The notes: generated by a model from the letters alone, not told the origin. Counted from the first letter of the stretch, positions 26,994-35,128 are shown. The stretch is DNA of 64,000 nucleotides from Phycisphaera sp. (GCA_020639255.1 JACKGZ010000001.1:248001-312000), one strand, 5' to 3'. A program made the numbers and translations.

Positions 26994-28361
26994 ATGCAAC
27001 CCACACGCACGTTGAGCGAATCCCCCCTCCCTCTTGACGAGCCCGAAGCGCAAGCGAGGGTCTCCCTCCCTCTCCCCTCGGGGGAGAGGGTGCCTGCGAA
27101 GCAGGCGGGTGAGGGCCTGTCTTCCCCTCCCCCGTCGCCGACGGGAGAGGTGGTCGCGAAGCGACCGGAGGGGGTCTGTCCGAATGCCTTATGCCTGATG
27201 CCTAATGCCCCCTCCCCCTCCCTCCTCAATTCCCTCTTCGCCGCCCTCCAAAACCCCGTCAACACCATCGCCGACATCGCCGCCGAGCTCGACCTGAGCA
27301 TCCCCGAGGTCGCCGCGCTCCTCAGTTCCCCCGAGGCCGAGGAGACCTTCGCCGCCATCGAACAGATCAGCGCCGCCCGCTGCCGCCTCGAACACGCCGA
27401 AGCCCGCCCCGCCGCCTTCGCCGCCCTCCGCGACCTCACCTACTCGGGCGCCCATCCCGAAACCAGCCGCAAAGCCGCCACCAAACTCCTCTCCGGTTTC
27501 CGCCCCGACGAGCCCGAAGCGCAAGCGAGGGTCTTCCTCCCTCTCCCCTCGGCCGAGAGGGTGCCCGCGAACCAGGCGGGTGAGGGCGAGTCTTTCCCTC
27601 CCCCGCCGCCGGTGGGGGAGGTGTCTGCAAAGCAGACGGAGGGGGTCTGTCCGAATGCCTTATGCCCAGTGCCTAGTGCCCGTGAAATCACCCCCCAAAA
27701 ATCCAAAATCCCCAGCCACCGACACCCAATCATGCACCCGCACCCGGAGCGCGATGCACGCGCCCCGGAGCGGGGAACCTGTCCATGCCCGAACCGTCCG
27801 CGCCATCCGTCCGCCGCCACGACCTCGACGCCCTGCGCTCATTCGCCATGCTCCTCGGCATCGCCCTCCACGCCGCACTCGCATACGTCGGCGCCGGCTG
27901 GGTCGTCAACGATGCGCCCGCATCACAAACACTCGGCGCACTCGTCACCGCGATCCACGGCTTCCGCATGCCCCTCTTCTTCCTCCTCTCCGGCTTCTTC
28001 ACCGCCATGCTCTGGCAACGCCGCGGCCTCGCGGGCCTCCTCACCCAGCGCACCAAACGCGTCCTCATCCCCCTCGCCATCGCCTGCACGACCATCATCC
28101 CCACGATGTGGTCCGTCAACGCCTGGGCCATCCGCCAGCAGACTGTGCAGATCCGCGAAACATCGCAGGCGCAAGAAGAAACAACCGCCCCGCGCGCTCC
28201 ATCCCCCGACATCTGGACCGTCGCCGCCTTCGGCGACATGCAAGGCCTCCGCGCTTTCGCGCAAGGCGATCCCAACCTCGACGCCCAGGACCCAAACTTC
28301 GGCGTCACCCCCCTCGGCTGGACCGCCATCAAAAACACACCCGAAGCCACCGCCTACCTGA
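26994..28361 (+). CDS. doubtful reading frame with HTH-like core and two repeat-derived segments
   Basis: The only protein-like part is about 27225-27505, giving about 90 residues: a helix-turn-helix-like stretch (NTIADIAAELDLSIPEVAALL), then helices ending RKAATKLLSGF. It is flanked on both sides by 175-base repeats that stay in frame and encode the paired segments DEPEAQARV...CPNALC. The frame then runs on for more than 570 bases under the well-supported acyltransferase gene, where it looks like a shadow. The core is perhaps a small DNA-binding-like protein whose true end has been lost or extended by the repeat. ATG 26994 has AGGAG about 11 bases upstream. Confidence 0.3.
   Translation: MQPTRTLSESPLPLDEPEAQARVSLPLPSGERVPAKQAGEGLSSPPPSPTGEVVAKRPEGVCPNALCLMPNAPSPSLLNSLFAALQNPVNTIADIAAELDLSIPEVAALLSSPEAEETFAAIEQISAARCRLEHAEARPAAFAALRDLTYSGAHPETSRKAATKLLSGFRPDEPEAQARVFLPLPSAERVPANQAGEGESFPPPPPVGEVSAKQTEGVCPNALCPVPSAREITPQKSKIPSHRHPIMHPHPERDARAPERGTCPCPNRPRHPSAATTSTPCAHSPCSSASPSTPHSHTSAPAGSSTMRPHHKHSAHSSPRSTASACPSSSSSPASSPPCSGNAAASRASSPSAPNASSSPSPSPARPSSPRCGPSTPGPSASRLCRSAKHRRRKKKQPPRALHPPTSGPSPPSATCKASALSRKAIPTSTPRTQTSASPPSAGPPSKTHPKPPPT
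27036..27210 (+). repeat. 175-base hairpin repeat, copy A
   Basis: It begins GACGAGCCCGAAGCG and ends CTAATGCCC. Internal hairpins: CCCTCTCCCC/GGGGAGAGGG-type near 27067-27090, GCCTGC-GAA-GCAGGC, CTCCCGT/ACGGGAG-type near 27128-27149, and GGTCGC-GAA-GCGACC. It closes with ATGCC units repeated every 7-8 bases. It is translated in frame as DEPEAQARVSLPLPSGER and on. Confidence 0.9.
27507..27681 (+). repeat. 175-base hairpin repeat, copy B
   Basis: It has the same length and order as copy A, 471 bases downstream (157 codons, so the reading frame is kept). The fourth hairpin has changed on both arms to GTCTGC-AAA-GCAGAC, a compensatory change. The second hairpin (GCCCGC-GAA-CCAGGC) has lost pairing. 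It ends about 100 bases before the acyltransferase start codon. Confidence 0.9.
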
Positions 28362-29503
28362 TCGAAATCGGCGCCAATCCAAACGCGCTCTACAAAGACG
28401 GCAACACGCCCATGCACACGGCGTGTTTTTTCGGCCGCGCCGACGTCGCCGAGCACCTCATCCGCGCCGGCGCAGACCTCACCATCAAGAGCTACGCCGG
28501 CGAAGTCCCCGCCGACTCGATGCGCCACAACCAGCAGACCACCGAATTCATCGCCAACATGGTCCGCGTCCCGATCGACTTTACCGAAGTCGCCGCCGGC
28601 CGCGACCGCATCCGCGCCCTCATCGACGCCGGCGCCCTTGCCCAGGATAAAGCCGCCGCACTCCAGCCCGCCGGATCCGGCAGCAACTGGCTCATCACAC
28701 AACTCACCTCCGGCGTCTTCTTCCAGCACCTCTGGTTCCTCTGGTTCCTCTGCTGGCTCAACGCCGCCTTCGCCATCTTCATCCTCATCACCCGCGCACT
28801 CCCAACCATCAAGCTCCCCAAAACGCTCGTCGCGTCGCCGCTCGCACTCGTGTGGCTCGTGCCGGTGACGATGGTGTTCCAGCTCCAGATGCACGCCGGC
28901 GGCACCACTCCCGGCTTCGGCCCCGACACCTCGGCCGGCCTGATGCCCATGTGGCATGTGCTGGGCTACTACGCCGTGTTCTTCGCCTTCGGCGCGATCG
29001 TCTACACCGCCAGGGGCCCGAGCGCTCGGCTCGGGCGGTTCTGGTATGTCGCGTTGCCGGTGGCGTTCGTGCTGCTCCCGGTCGGGATGACGCTCGCGTA
29101 CGACACGGAGCGGGCGCGGTCGTTGATCGCGGATGAGTCGGTGCGCCACTGGTGCTCGGCGGGGGTGCAGGTGCTGTACGCGTGGCTCATGACGTTCGGG
29201 CTGATGGGGCTGTGCGAGGCGCTCCTGGGCAAGGGGCGGCAGTGGGTGCGGTTCGTGTCGGACTCGTCGTACTGGTTGTACCTCGTGCACCTGCCGCTGA
29301 TCATTCTGGGGCAGGGGCTGCTCCTCAGGGTGGAGATGCCCGCACTGGTCGAGTTCGGAGTGCTGACGGCGGTGACGTTTGCGGTGCTCCTGGTGAGCTA
29401 CCGGTATTGCGTGCGGTACACGCCGATCGGGACGATGCTCAACGGCAGGCGCGTGCGCGAGGGGGCGATCGCGGCGGCCGCCCAGCCGGCGACGGGGGCT
29501 TAG
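27785..29503 (+). CDS. acyltransferase-3 family membrane protein with inserted ankyrin repeats
   Basis: The protein has 572 residues. The N-terminus RRHDLDALRSFAMLLGIALHAAL carries the D-x-LR and H of the acyltransferase-3/OpgC fold. HGFRMPLFFLLSGFF and about 10 membrane helices in total follow. Between helices 3 and 4 (residues about 140-255) lies a soluble insert with two to three ankyrin repeats (TPLGWTAIKNTPEATAYLIEIGANPNALYKDG, then TPMHTACFFGRADVAEHLIRAGADL). This combination is unusual. The substrate is unknown; relatives acylate glycans or lipids. The GC-skew sign flips within the gene, near 28.85-29.1 kb. Confidence 0.88.
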   Translation: MPEPSAPSVRRHDLDALRSFAMLLGIALHAALAYVGAGWVVNDAPASQTLGALVTAIHGFRMPLFFLLSGFFTAMLWQRRGLAGLLTQRTKRVLIPLAIACTTIIPTMWSVNAWAIRQQTVQIRETSQAQEETTAPRAPSPDIWTVAAFGDMQGLRAFAQGDPNLDAQDPNFGVTPLGWTAIKNTPEATAYLIEIGANPNALYKDGNTPMHTACFFGRADVAEHLIRAGADLTIKSYAGEVPADSMRHNQQTTEFIANMVRVPIDFTEVAAGRDRIRALIDAGALAQDKAAALQPAGSGSNWLITQLTSGVFFQHLWFLWFLCWLNAAFAIFILITRALPTIKLPKTLVASPLALVWLVPVTMVFQLQMHAGGTTPGFGPDTSAGLMPMWHVLGYYAVFFAFGAIVYTARGPSARLGRFWYVALPVAFVLLPVGMTLAYDTERARSLIADESVRHWCSAGVQVLYAWLMTFGLMGLCEALLGKGRQWVRFVSDSSYWLYLVHLPLIILGQGLLLRVEMPALVEFGVLTAVTFAVLLVSYRYCVRYTPIGTMLNGRRVREGAIAAAAQPATGA

Positions 29504-29607
29504 CTCTCCACCGATTCGTCGTTCGGGACTTGGGCTTCGACGCACACCCTCGGCCGCGTGACGATGGCGGGCATCGAGGTGCGCATGAACTGGACGAGCT
29601 TGTTCAT
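29500..29607 (-). CDS. possible 35-residue small protein
   Basis: This short frame begins MNKLVQFMRTSMPAIV and has CVEAQVPNDESVES at the end. GGAG lies 9 bases before the ATG (29607). It is an amphipathic N-terminal helix with no recognised family. It overlaps the end of the convergent acyltransferase gene by 4 bases. Support is only the ribosome site and plausible composition. Confidence 0.35.
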   Translation of the reverse strand: MNKLVQFMRTSMPAIVTRPRVCVEAQVPNDESVES

Positions 29608-29928
29608 GGGATCGGTCTCCGGTGAGGTTTGGAGTGCCGGGGATTGCCGGGTGGGTACGATAGCAATCACGCGTGTGGCGGGGGCTAGATTGGGTAAGTG
29701 GGGGTTGTGCAATTGTCAAATGCTCGCATGTCTGTTGCGGCTGAGCGGGTATCTGGTATCATCGCGGCCGGTGTAAGTACGAGTCGAAATGGTCGAGCCC
29801 GGTTGGGATCAAGAACAAATCAGATAGCATGACTGACCCTTGCTGACGACTTCAAAGTCGTGACTCACTCAACCCAAACGGTCGGTCAAGTCTTTCCATG
29901 GGCCAGAGTTCCAAGAGGGGCGAGATCT
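29608..29928. other. intergenic region without a recognised gene
   Basis: This is the first long G-rich gap to the right of the GC-skew switch. It contains a perfect 7-bp palindrome ACGACTT-CA-AAGTCGT (29846-29861), a possible operator or mRNA hairpin for the downstream gene. No DnaA box of the TTATCCACA type was seen on either strand. Confidence 0.5.
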
Positions 29929-31536
29929 ATGTACCGCTTTATTTTGTCAGTATCGATAGTCATCGTGAACGTAGGCGACGCTGTCGCGAGTCAGAATTCG
30001 GATATTCAATTTAATCGCATCGCACTGACTGGCGATCTTGCTCCAGGGGCCGGGAGCGCAGCGTTTTTTGAGTTTCCTTTCTCGTCTCAGCCCAGCAGTG
30101 TTGGTGATTTCACGTTTCGGGCTTCCCTACAGATTAGCGAACCTGGGGTGGATAGTTCGAATGATACCGGCTATTGGAGCTATGAGGGCGGAACTCTTGG
30201 CTTGATCGCACGCGAGGGGAGCGAGGCTCCGGGGACAGGTGGTGCGGTCTACGAGAGTATTACTTCGGGTAAATCGACAGAGAGTGGCAGTATCGGATTC
30301 CTGGGCACGCTCCGAGTGGGCAGCAACGGTGTGAACACCCTGAATGACAGAGGTATCTGGCTCAAGGATGGTGAAGATGCTGCTCTCATTGCACGCAAGG
30401 GAGGAAGTGCACCCGGGACCGGTGAAGCTAAGTTTGATCTTCTCACTGCTCCTCTAATCAGTAGTGATGGAACCGTCACCTATTTCAGCTCGCTCCGAGT
30501 AGGCGACAATGGAGTGGATAGTACAAATGATTTTGGCATCTGGTCTTATCGCGACGGCGTACACGGCTTAGTTGCTCGCGAAGGAAGTGTTGCGCCGGGG
30601 ACAGCAGGCGCGATTTTCGATACCCTTGGATTTGCCACTGTCAATCCGTCGGGTGATGTCGCCTTTACAAGTACTCTGTTGACCGGCACGAATGGGGTTG
30701 ATGCCACCAATAATGGTGGCGTTTGGATGAGAACGGATGGCGTAGTCGATCTTGTTGTGCGGAAAGGTCAGGCTGCGCCAGGTGTGAATGGCGCGGTCTT
30801 TGGGACATTTGTGACGCCTGACATCAACGCGGTTGGTGATGTTGTGTTTACGGGTGCGATGCAGGAAGGACAAGGCGGTGTCACCACGAGCAACAACCAC
30901 GGTATCTGGGCTCGGCAAGATGGCACACTCAGGCTGGTCGCTCGCGAGGGGAATGATGCGCCTGGAACATTTGGTGCGGACTTTGGAGCTTTCAATCGTC
31001 CGGTGGTCAATGCGTCAGGTGACATTGCATTTTCAGGATTTCTACAGAACGAAAACAATGTATTTAGCTTCAATGACGGAGGTATCTGGGCGACCAGGAA
31101 CGGTGTTTTGCAACTGATTGCACGAGAAGATCGAGATGCTCCGGGTACGGGCGGAGCCGATTTTAATATCTTCGGCGCGCCATCGCTCAATGCCTTGGGA
31201 GACCTTTCGTTCTCCGCGAGTCTGCAAACCGGTGAGAACGGTGTCGATAGCAGCAACAATTCGGGTATCTGGGCTTATTCATCGTTTGATGATGAATTCA
31301 AATTGATCGTCCGAAAGGGGGACTTGTTCGATATCAGTCAGGATCCAATGATCTCGGACTTCCGGACGATATCCGGTATTCTTGGATCAAGCCTGAGTGA
31401 CACAGGCTTGTTGGTGTTTCGGCTTGAATTCAGTGATGGTATACAGGGAGTGTTCTCAACAAGTGTCCCTTCGCCGTCTTCGGCTACAGCACTGATAGCT
31501 TCTGTTGGTGCTTTAACCTTACGACGTAGGCGCTGA
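29929..31536 (+). CDS. secreted tandem-repeat beta protein with PEP-CTERM-like anchor
   Basis: The protein has 535 residues. A signal peptide (YRFILSVSIVIVNVGDAVAS) is followed by about seven repeats of roughly 63 residues. Each carries the pattern GxxDxTNDxGIW, a strand LxLIAREGxxAPGT and xxVNxxGDVAF. This matches the planctomycete choice-of-anchor NxxGxxAF tandem-repeat family (probably a propeller). The tail VPSPSSATALIASVGALTLRRRR is a PEP-CTERM-like anchor. ATG 29929 follows GAGGGGCGAG. Composition is less GC-rich than the surroundings. Confidence 0.85.
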   Translation: MYRFILSVSIVIVNVGDAVASQNSDIQFNRIALTGDLAPGAGSAAFFEFPFSSQPSSVGDFTFRASLQISEPGVDSSNDTGYWSYEGGTLGLIAREGSEAPGTGGAVYESITSGKSTESGSIGFLGTLRVGSNGVNTLNDRGIWLKDGEDAALIARKGGSAPGTGEAKFDLLTAPLISSDGTVTYFSSLRVGDNGVDSTNDFGIWSYRDGVHGLVAREGSVAPGTAGAIFDTLGFATVNPSGDVAFTSTLLTGTNGVDATNNGGVWMRTDGVVDLVVRKGQAAPGVNGAVFGTFVTPDINAVGDVVFTGAMQEGQGGVTTSNNHGIWARQDGTLRLVAREGNDAPGTFGADFGAFNRPVVNASGDIAFSGFLQNENNVFSFNDGGIWATRNGVLQLIAREDRDAPGTGGADFNIFGAPSLNALGDLSFSASLQTGENGVDSSNNSGIWAYSSFDDEFKLIVRKGDLFDISQDPMISDFRTISGILGSSLSDTGLLVFRLEFSDGIQGVFSTSVPSPSSATALIASVGALTLRRRR

Positions 31537-31580
31537 TTGATGCTCCAACTTGTCAATCGACCGAAAGGTAGACTGGGCCC

Positions 31581-32192
31581 ATGCAATCCAAAGCCGCCAC
31601 TGTTGATGCGTATCTGAAGTCTCTGCCCGAGGATCGGCGGGCCGCGATCGGGGCGATCCGGGGGGTGATCCGGAAGAACCTGCCCAGGGGGTACGCGGAG
31701 ACGATGCAGTACGGGATGATCGGGTACAACGTGCCGCACTCGATCTACCCGGACGGGTATCACTGCGACCCGCGTCAGCCTCTGCCCTTTGCGAGTCTTG
31801 CGAGCCAGAAGAACCACATGGCGTTGTACCTGATGTGCATCTACGGCATGGAGTCGCATCGCGCGTGGTTTGTGAAGGCGTGGGAGGCGACGGGCAAGAA
31901 GCTGGACATGGGCAAGGGGTGCGTGCGGTTCAAGCGGCTTGAGGATGTGCCGCTGGAGGTGGTGGGGGAGGCGATCGCGCGTGTGCCGGTGAAGGAGTTT
32001 GTCGAGTATTACGACAAATCGAAGCCGGCGAGCGCGAAGAAGAAATCCGCGAAACCGGCCGCCAAGAAGGCCCCGGTGAAGAAGACCACAAAGAAGGCCG
32101 TCACGAAAGCGACCGCTCAGAAGACCACGAAGAACGCCGCGAAGAAGGTGACCAAGAAACCCGCGACCCGCAAGAAGTCATCCGCGCGATAG
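31581..32192 (+). CDS. DUF1801 protein with histone H1-like Lys/Ala tail
   Basis: The protein has 203 residues. Residues 1-140 form a DUF1801 (YdhG-like) domain: VDAYLKSLPEDRRAAIGAIR, then YAETMQYGMIGYNVP and GKGCVRFKRLEDVPLEVV. From residue 147 the protein is a 55-residue tail of Lys, Ala, Thr and Pro (KKSAKPAAKKAPVKKTTKKA), like bacterial histone H1-like proteins, which bind nucleic acid non-specifically. The function of DUF1801 is not established. It is monocistronic. Confidence 0.88.
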   Translation: MQSKAATVDAYLKSLPEDRRAAIGAIRGVIRKNLPRGYAETMQYGMIGYNVPHSIYPDGYHCDPRQPLPFASLASQKNHMALYLMCIYGMESHRAWFVKAWEATGKKLDMGKGCVRFKRLEDVPLEVVGEAIARVPVKEFVEYYDKSKPASAKKKSAKPAAKKAPVKKTTKKAVTKATAQKTTKNAAKKVTKKPATRKKSSAR

Positions 32193-32224
32193 ATCGCGCA
32201 TCGTTCTCCATCATCGCGGTCGAT

Positions 32225-32833
32225 CTATGCGTCGTCGGGGATCAGGTAGTCTTCAACCGGCTGGCTCGGCGGCGACTTGAACAGCGATCGGAGCGCGAGC
32301 AGCGTCACCACTGCGGGAAAGATCAGCAGCACCCAGCTAGGGATCTTGCCGCGGCTGATGTCATAGATCGCCACCGCCTGCGCGTTCAGATTCGGGTTCT
32401 CCGGGCCTGCGTCCGGCAGCTGCAGCGTCGAGAAGTACACCTCGCCTTTGATGTCGCCCAGCGTGTCGGTTTCGATCGTGTCCGATCGCCCGAGCTCGAA
32501 CCGGCCCTCGACGTATACCTGTTCGATCGGTCGATCCGCCGAGCTGGCGTACGGGATGTACGCGGTGAAGTGCTCCTGTCCGCTTCGCCATGACGCGTTG
32601 CTGCGTACGGACTTCTTGATGACGGCATGTTCGACGAGGTAGACGCCGCCGGTGACGGTCCAGTACTCGCTGGCGCTTTTGGCGGGTCGTAGTCCCGATT
32701 CCATCTCCTGGATTGTCGCTGTGCGCGTCGGGCGGAATGTCTCGTTGGCGATATCGATCGCGAGCGTGATGAAGCACCCGCTGCCGAGCAGGAGGGCGAG
32801 GAGTGGAACTATTCGACCTCTGCGCCGGTTCAT
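32225..32833 (-). CDS. membrane-anchored hypothetical protein downstream of lpxA
   Basis: The protein has 202 residues. The N-terminal hydrophobic segment IVPLLALLLGSGCFITLAI could be an anchor or a lipobox-like signal. A beta-rich exposed domain of about 125 residues is followed by a second membrane helix (WVLLIFPAVVTLLALRSLF) and a short cytoplasmic tail. The family is not recognised. The start codon overlaps the lpxA stop (ATGA), so it is translationally coupled to lpxA. Confidence 0.75.
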   Translation of the reverse strand: MNRRRGRIVPLLALLLGSGCFITLAIDIANETFRPTRTATIQEMESGLRPAKSASEYWTVTGGVYLVEHAVIKKSVRSNASWRSGQEHFTAYIPYASSADRPIEQVYVEGRFELGRSDTIETDTLGDIKGEVYFSTLQLPDAGPENPNLNAQAVAIYDISRGKIPSWVLLIFPAVVTLLALRSLFKSPPSQPVEDYLIPDDA

Positions 32834-33639
32834 ATGTGGTGTTTCTTCCGGTTTCGGCCGATGGGTGTCAGTGCTTTTTTATCGCAGTTCACGAGGAACT
32901 TATGTAGGTGTTTCAGCGCTTCAGAGTTCTCCATGCGCTGGGCGATGACTTCGACGAGTTCGGGCTTTGGCAGGTTCTGCCGGAGCAGGTGTGTGAACGT
33001 GTCGCGGAGGATGTTGATCTCGCTGGGCGGCATGCCGCTGCGGCGGAGGCCGACGAGGTTGAGCCCGACGACCTCGTTGCGTTCGGCGGTCATGCAGTAT
33101 GGGATGAGATCGGTCGAGATGATCGAGCCGCCCGAGAGCATGCAGAGTCGACCGATGCGGCAGTGTTGGTGGACGAGGCAGCCGCCGGAGAAAGTGACGC
33201 GGTCTTCGACGATGACGTGCCCTGCGAGGCAGGTGTTGTTGACGATGACGCAGCGGTCGCCGACAACGGTGTCATGGCCGACGTGGCTGTTGACCATGAG
33301 GAAGACGCCCTCGCCGAGGCGTGTGGGTTGTTCGGTGTTCGTGGCGGCGTGGACGGTGGCGTGCTCTCGGATGATGCAGTTGTCTCCGATTTCGATGCCT
33401 GCGGTCGGTGTGCCCGGGGCGAACTTGTAGTCCTGCGGTTCGTAGCCGACGATCGCGCCGGGGTAGAAGATCGTGCCCGCGCCGATGCGAGCCGGCCCTT
33501 TGATGCTGACGCGTTCGAGGAGTTGGACGCCGGCACCGAGTGTGATGTTGCCGCGGAGGATGCAGGACGGACCGATCTTGACGTCGTCGGCGAGGTTGAT
33601 ATCGCCTTCGAGGATGGATGTGGGGTGTATCTCTGGCAT
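32830..33639 (-). CDS. lpxA: acyl-ACP--UDP-N-acetylglucosamine O-acyltransferase
   Basis: This is the first step of lipid A synthesis: transfer of a 3-hydroxyacyl chain to UDP-GlcNAc. The protein has 269 residues, normal for LpxA. It shows the left-handed beta-helix hexapeptide rhythm (GPSCILRGNITLGAGVQL, IGAGTIFYPGAIVG), the catalytic-site stretch with NSHVGHDTVVGDRCVI, and a C-terminal helical region with NEVVGLNLVGLRRSGM. The start at MPEIHP is chosen by family alignment; a longer in-frame extension upstream has no LpxA-like sequence. It is coupled to the downstream membrane-protein gene. Confidence 0.94.
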   Translation of the reverse strand: MPEIHPTSILEGDINLADDVKIGPSCILRGNITLGAGVQLLERVSIKGPARIGAGTIFYPGAIVGYEPQDYKFAPGTPTAGIEIGDNCIIREHATVHAATNTEQPTRLGEGVFLMVNSHVGHDTVVGDRCVIVNNTCLAGHVIVEDRVTFSGGCLVHQHCRIGRLCMLSGGSIISTDLIPYCMTAERNEVVGLNLVGLRRSGMPPSEINILRDTFTHLLRQNLPKPELVEVIAQRMENSEALKHLHKFLVNCDKKALTPIGRNRKKHHI

Positions 33640-33679
33640 GTCGGATTCTAGGTGGGCGGGTTTGGGGTACAACACGGGT

Positions 33680-34222
33680 ATGCCGACCGCATTCAAACTC
33701 CGGGCCGAGGACGCCGACCGGTACTGGTTGATCCGCCAGACGATGCTCGAGGACACTCCTTGGGCGTTCGCGTCTGATCCGGAGTCGGACAACGCGCGGG
33801 AGCCGTCGGCTTTTGTCGAGCGGATATCGAAGCCGTACTTTGCGATCCTGGCGACCGAGGACGAGACCGGGGCGCTCACAGCGGCTGCGGGTGTGGTGCG
33901 ACGGCCTCGCAAGAAGCTGTGGCATCGGGCGGAAATCTGGGGTGTCTATGTGCGGGCGGATTGCCGGAAGAAGGGTCTTGGTGCGGTCGTGGTTCAGGCT
34001 GCGATCGACGAAGGGCTCGGCTGGCCCGGCGTGGACTCGGTGGCTCTGTCGGTGAGTGTGCGGTCGGAGGCGATCCGTCTGTATCAGAGGCTGGGGTTTG
34101 AGGTCTGGGGGCGTGAACCGGATTGTCTTCGGTTGGATGGCGTCAGCTACGACGAGTATCACCTGATCCTGCAACGGAATGCGGCGATTCGCGCATGGCC
34201 GGAGGATTCGGAGCGATCGTGA
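33680..34222 (+). CDS. GNAT family N-acetyltransferase
   Basis: The protein has 180 residues. The GNAT core is clear: IWGVYVRADCRKKGLGAVVVQAAI contains the acetyl-CoA loop R-x2-G-x-G/A (CRKKGLG), and AIRLYQRLGFEVWGRE is the terminal motif. The acceptor is unknown. It is divergent from lpxA across a 40-base gap. No ribosome site stronger than the run of G before the ATG is seen. Confidence 0.9.
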   Translation: MPTAFKLRAEDADRYWLIRQTMLEDTPWAFASDPESDNAREPSAFVERISKPYFAILATEDETGALTAAAGVVRRPRKKLWHRAEIWGVYVRADCRKKGLGAVVVQAAIDEGLGWPGVDSVALSVSVRSEAIRLYQRLGFEVWGREPDCLRLDGVSYDEYHLILQRNAAIRAWPEDSERS

Positions 34223-34307
34223 GCGGGATCACGGCTATCGGACTTGAGCTGGGTTCGGCTCAGGAATTCGGATCGATGCTTCGGGCAAGACGGTCGATGA
34301 ATCGGGT

Positions 34308-34544
34308 ATGACCGATCGGTGCATCACGACGCTCAGCCAGGTTAGCGACGGGCAGGCCGCGTGGGATCAGTTCGTGTCGGGTGTGCAGCGGACATTCGAG
34401 GGCAACGCGGAGATGGTGCCCGTCCTGGTGATCGTTGTCGTCGTCGCTGTTACGCTCTGGGTTGACTTCCGGGTGGCCAAGCACATCGCCGGCAGAGGCA
34501 AGAAATCAACGAGCGAGGGTCAGCGACAGACGCGGAAGTCTTGA
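34308..34544 (+). CDS. small single-pass membrane protein
   Basis: A 78-residue protein with one strongly hydrophobic segment (MVPVLVIVVVVAVTLWV, about residues 36-52), then a basic tail (RGKKSTSEGQRQTRKS). It has no recognised family. It is convergent with the DUF4190 gene and ends on the base before that gene's stop. Confidence 0.55.
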   Translation: MTDRCITTLSQVSDGQAAWDQFVSGVQRTFEGNAEMVPVLVIVVVVAVTLWVDFRVAKHIAGRGKKSTSEGQRQTRKS

Positions 34545-35087
34545 TCAGCGGCCGGCGGTGAAGGGCAGCTTGATGTCGTCGGCGGTGTTCCATGCGCCAT
34601 CGGGGCCTGCGGAGCGGAGTTCGTATGTGGTGCTGCCCGTGATCTCGTAGCGGATCGGGTGGTTCCATGCGTCGAGCTTGAGATCGGGCTTGATTGTGGT
34701 GATGGCGTCGACGGACTCGGGGAGTTTGCCGAGTGTGCTGTGGTACTCGTTGATTTCGGATCGCATCTCGAGCATGTTGCCGGCGGTCTGGATGTTGGGC
34801 AGCGTCATAGCGACGCCGGCGCCAGCGATGGCGAGCAGTCCCATGACCATGAAGCCGAAGATGAGGAGCGCGACGAGGAACCAGAGGGATCCGACGGCTC
34901 CGATGATGACGCCGGCGATGGCGAGGCCGCGGGGTTGTTTGCGGAGGGCGATGAGCGAGAGGATCAGACCGATCGGGCTGAGCAGGCCGCAGGTGCCGAG
35001 AAAGCCGAGGAGCGAGAGCACAAAGCCGGCGACACCGAGACCGTTTGATGGAGGTGGGGCCTGCTGATAGCGATTGGCGTGGTTCAT
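34545..35087 (-). CDS. DUF4190 membrane protein with pseudopilin-G-like C-terminus
   Basis: The protein has 180 residues. Residues 20-90 are two hydrophobic hairpins of DUF4190 type (LGVAGFVLSLLGFLGTCGLLSPIGLILSLIAL, then GLAIAGVIIGAVGSLW). The last 65 residues resemble the C-terminal domain of type II secretion pseudopilins (LDAWNHPIRYE, then YELRSAGPDG and TADDI). The ATG at 35087 follows GAGGAG. The combination suggests a membrane protein exposing a GspG-like domain; its role is unknown. Confidence 0.8.
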   Translation of the reverse strand: MNHANRYQQAPPPSNGLGVAGFVLSLLGFLGTCGLLSPIGLILSLIALRKQPRGLAIAGVIIGAVGSLWFLVALLIFGFMVMGLLAIAGAGVAMTLPNIQTAGNMLEMRSEINEYHSTLGKLPESVDAITTIKPDLKLDAWNHPIRYEITGSTTYELRSAGPDGAWNTADDIKLPFTAGR

Positions 35088-35128
35088 AGCGCTCCTCTTT
35101 GGGGAGCAGTGTACCAAGGGTAATGGAA

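Noticed and set aside
33640..33912. N-terminal extension of LpxA
   Set aside because: The extra 91 residues have no LpxA-like sequence, lie mostly opposite the divergent acetyltransferase gene, and LpxA normally starts at the MPEIHP-type sequence.
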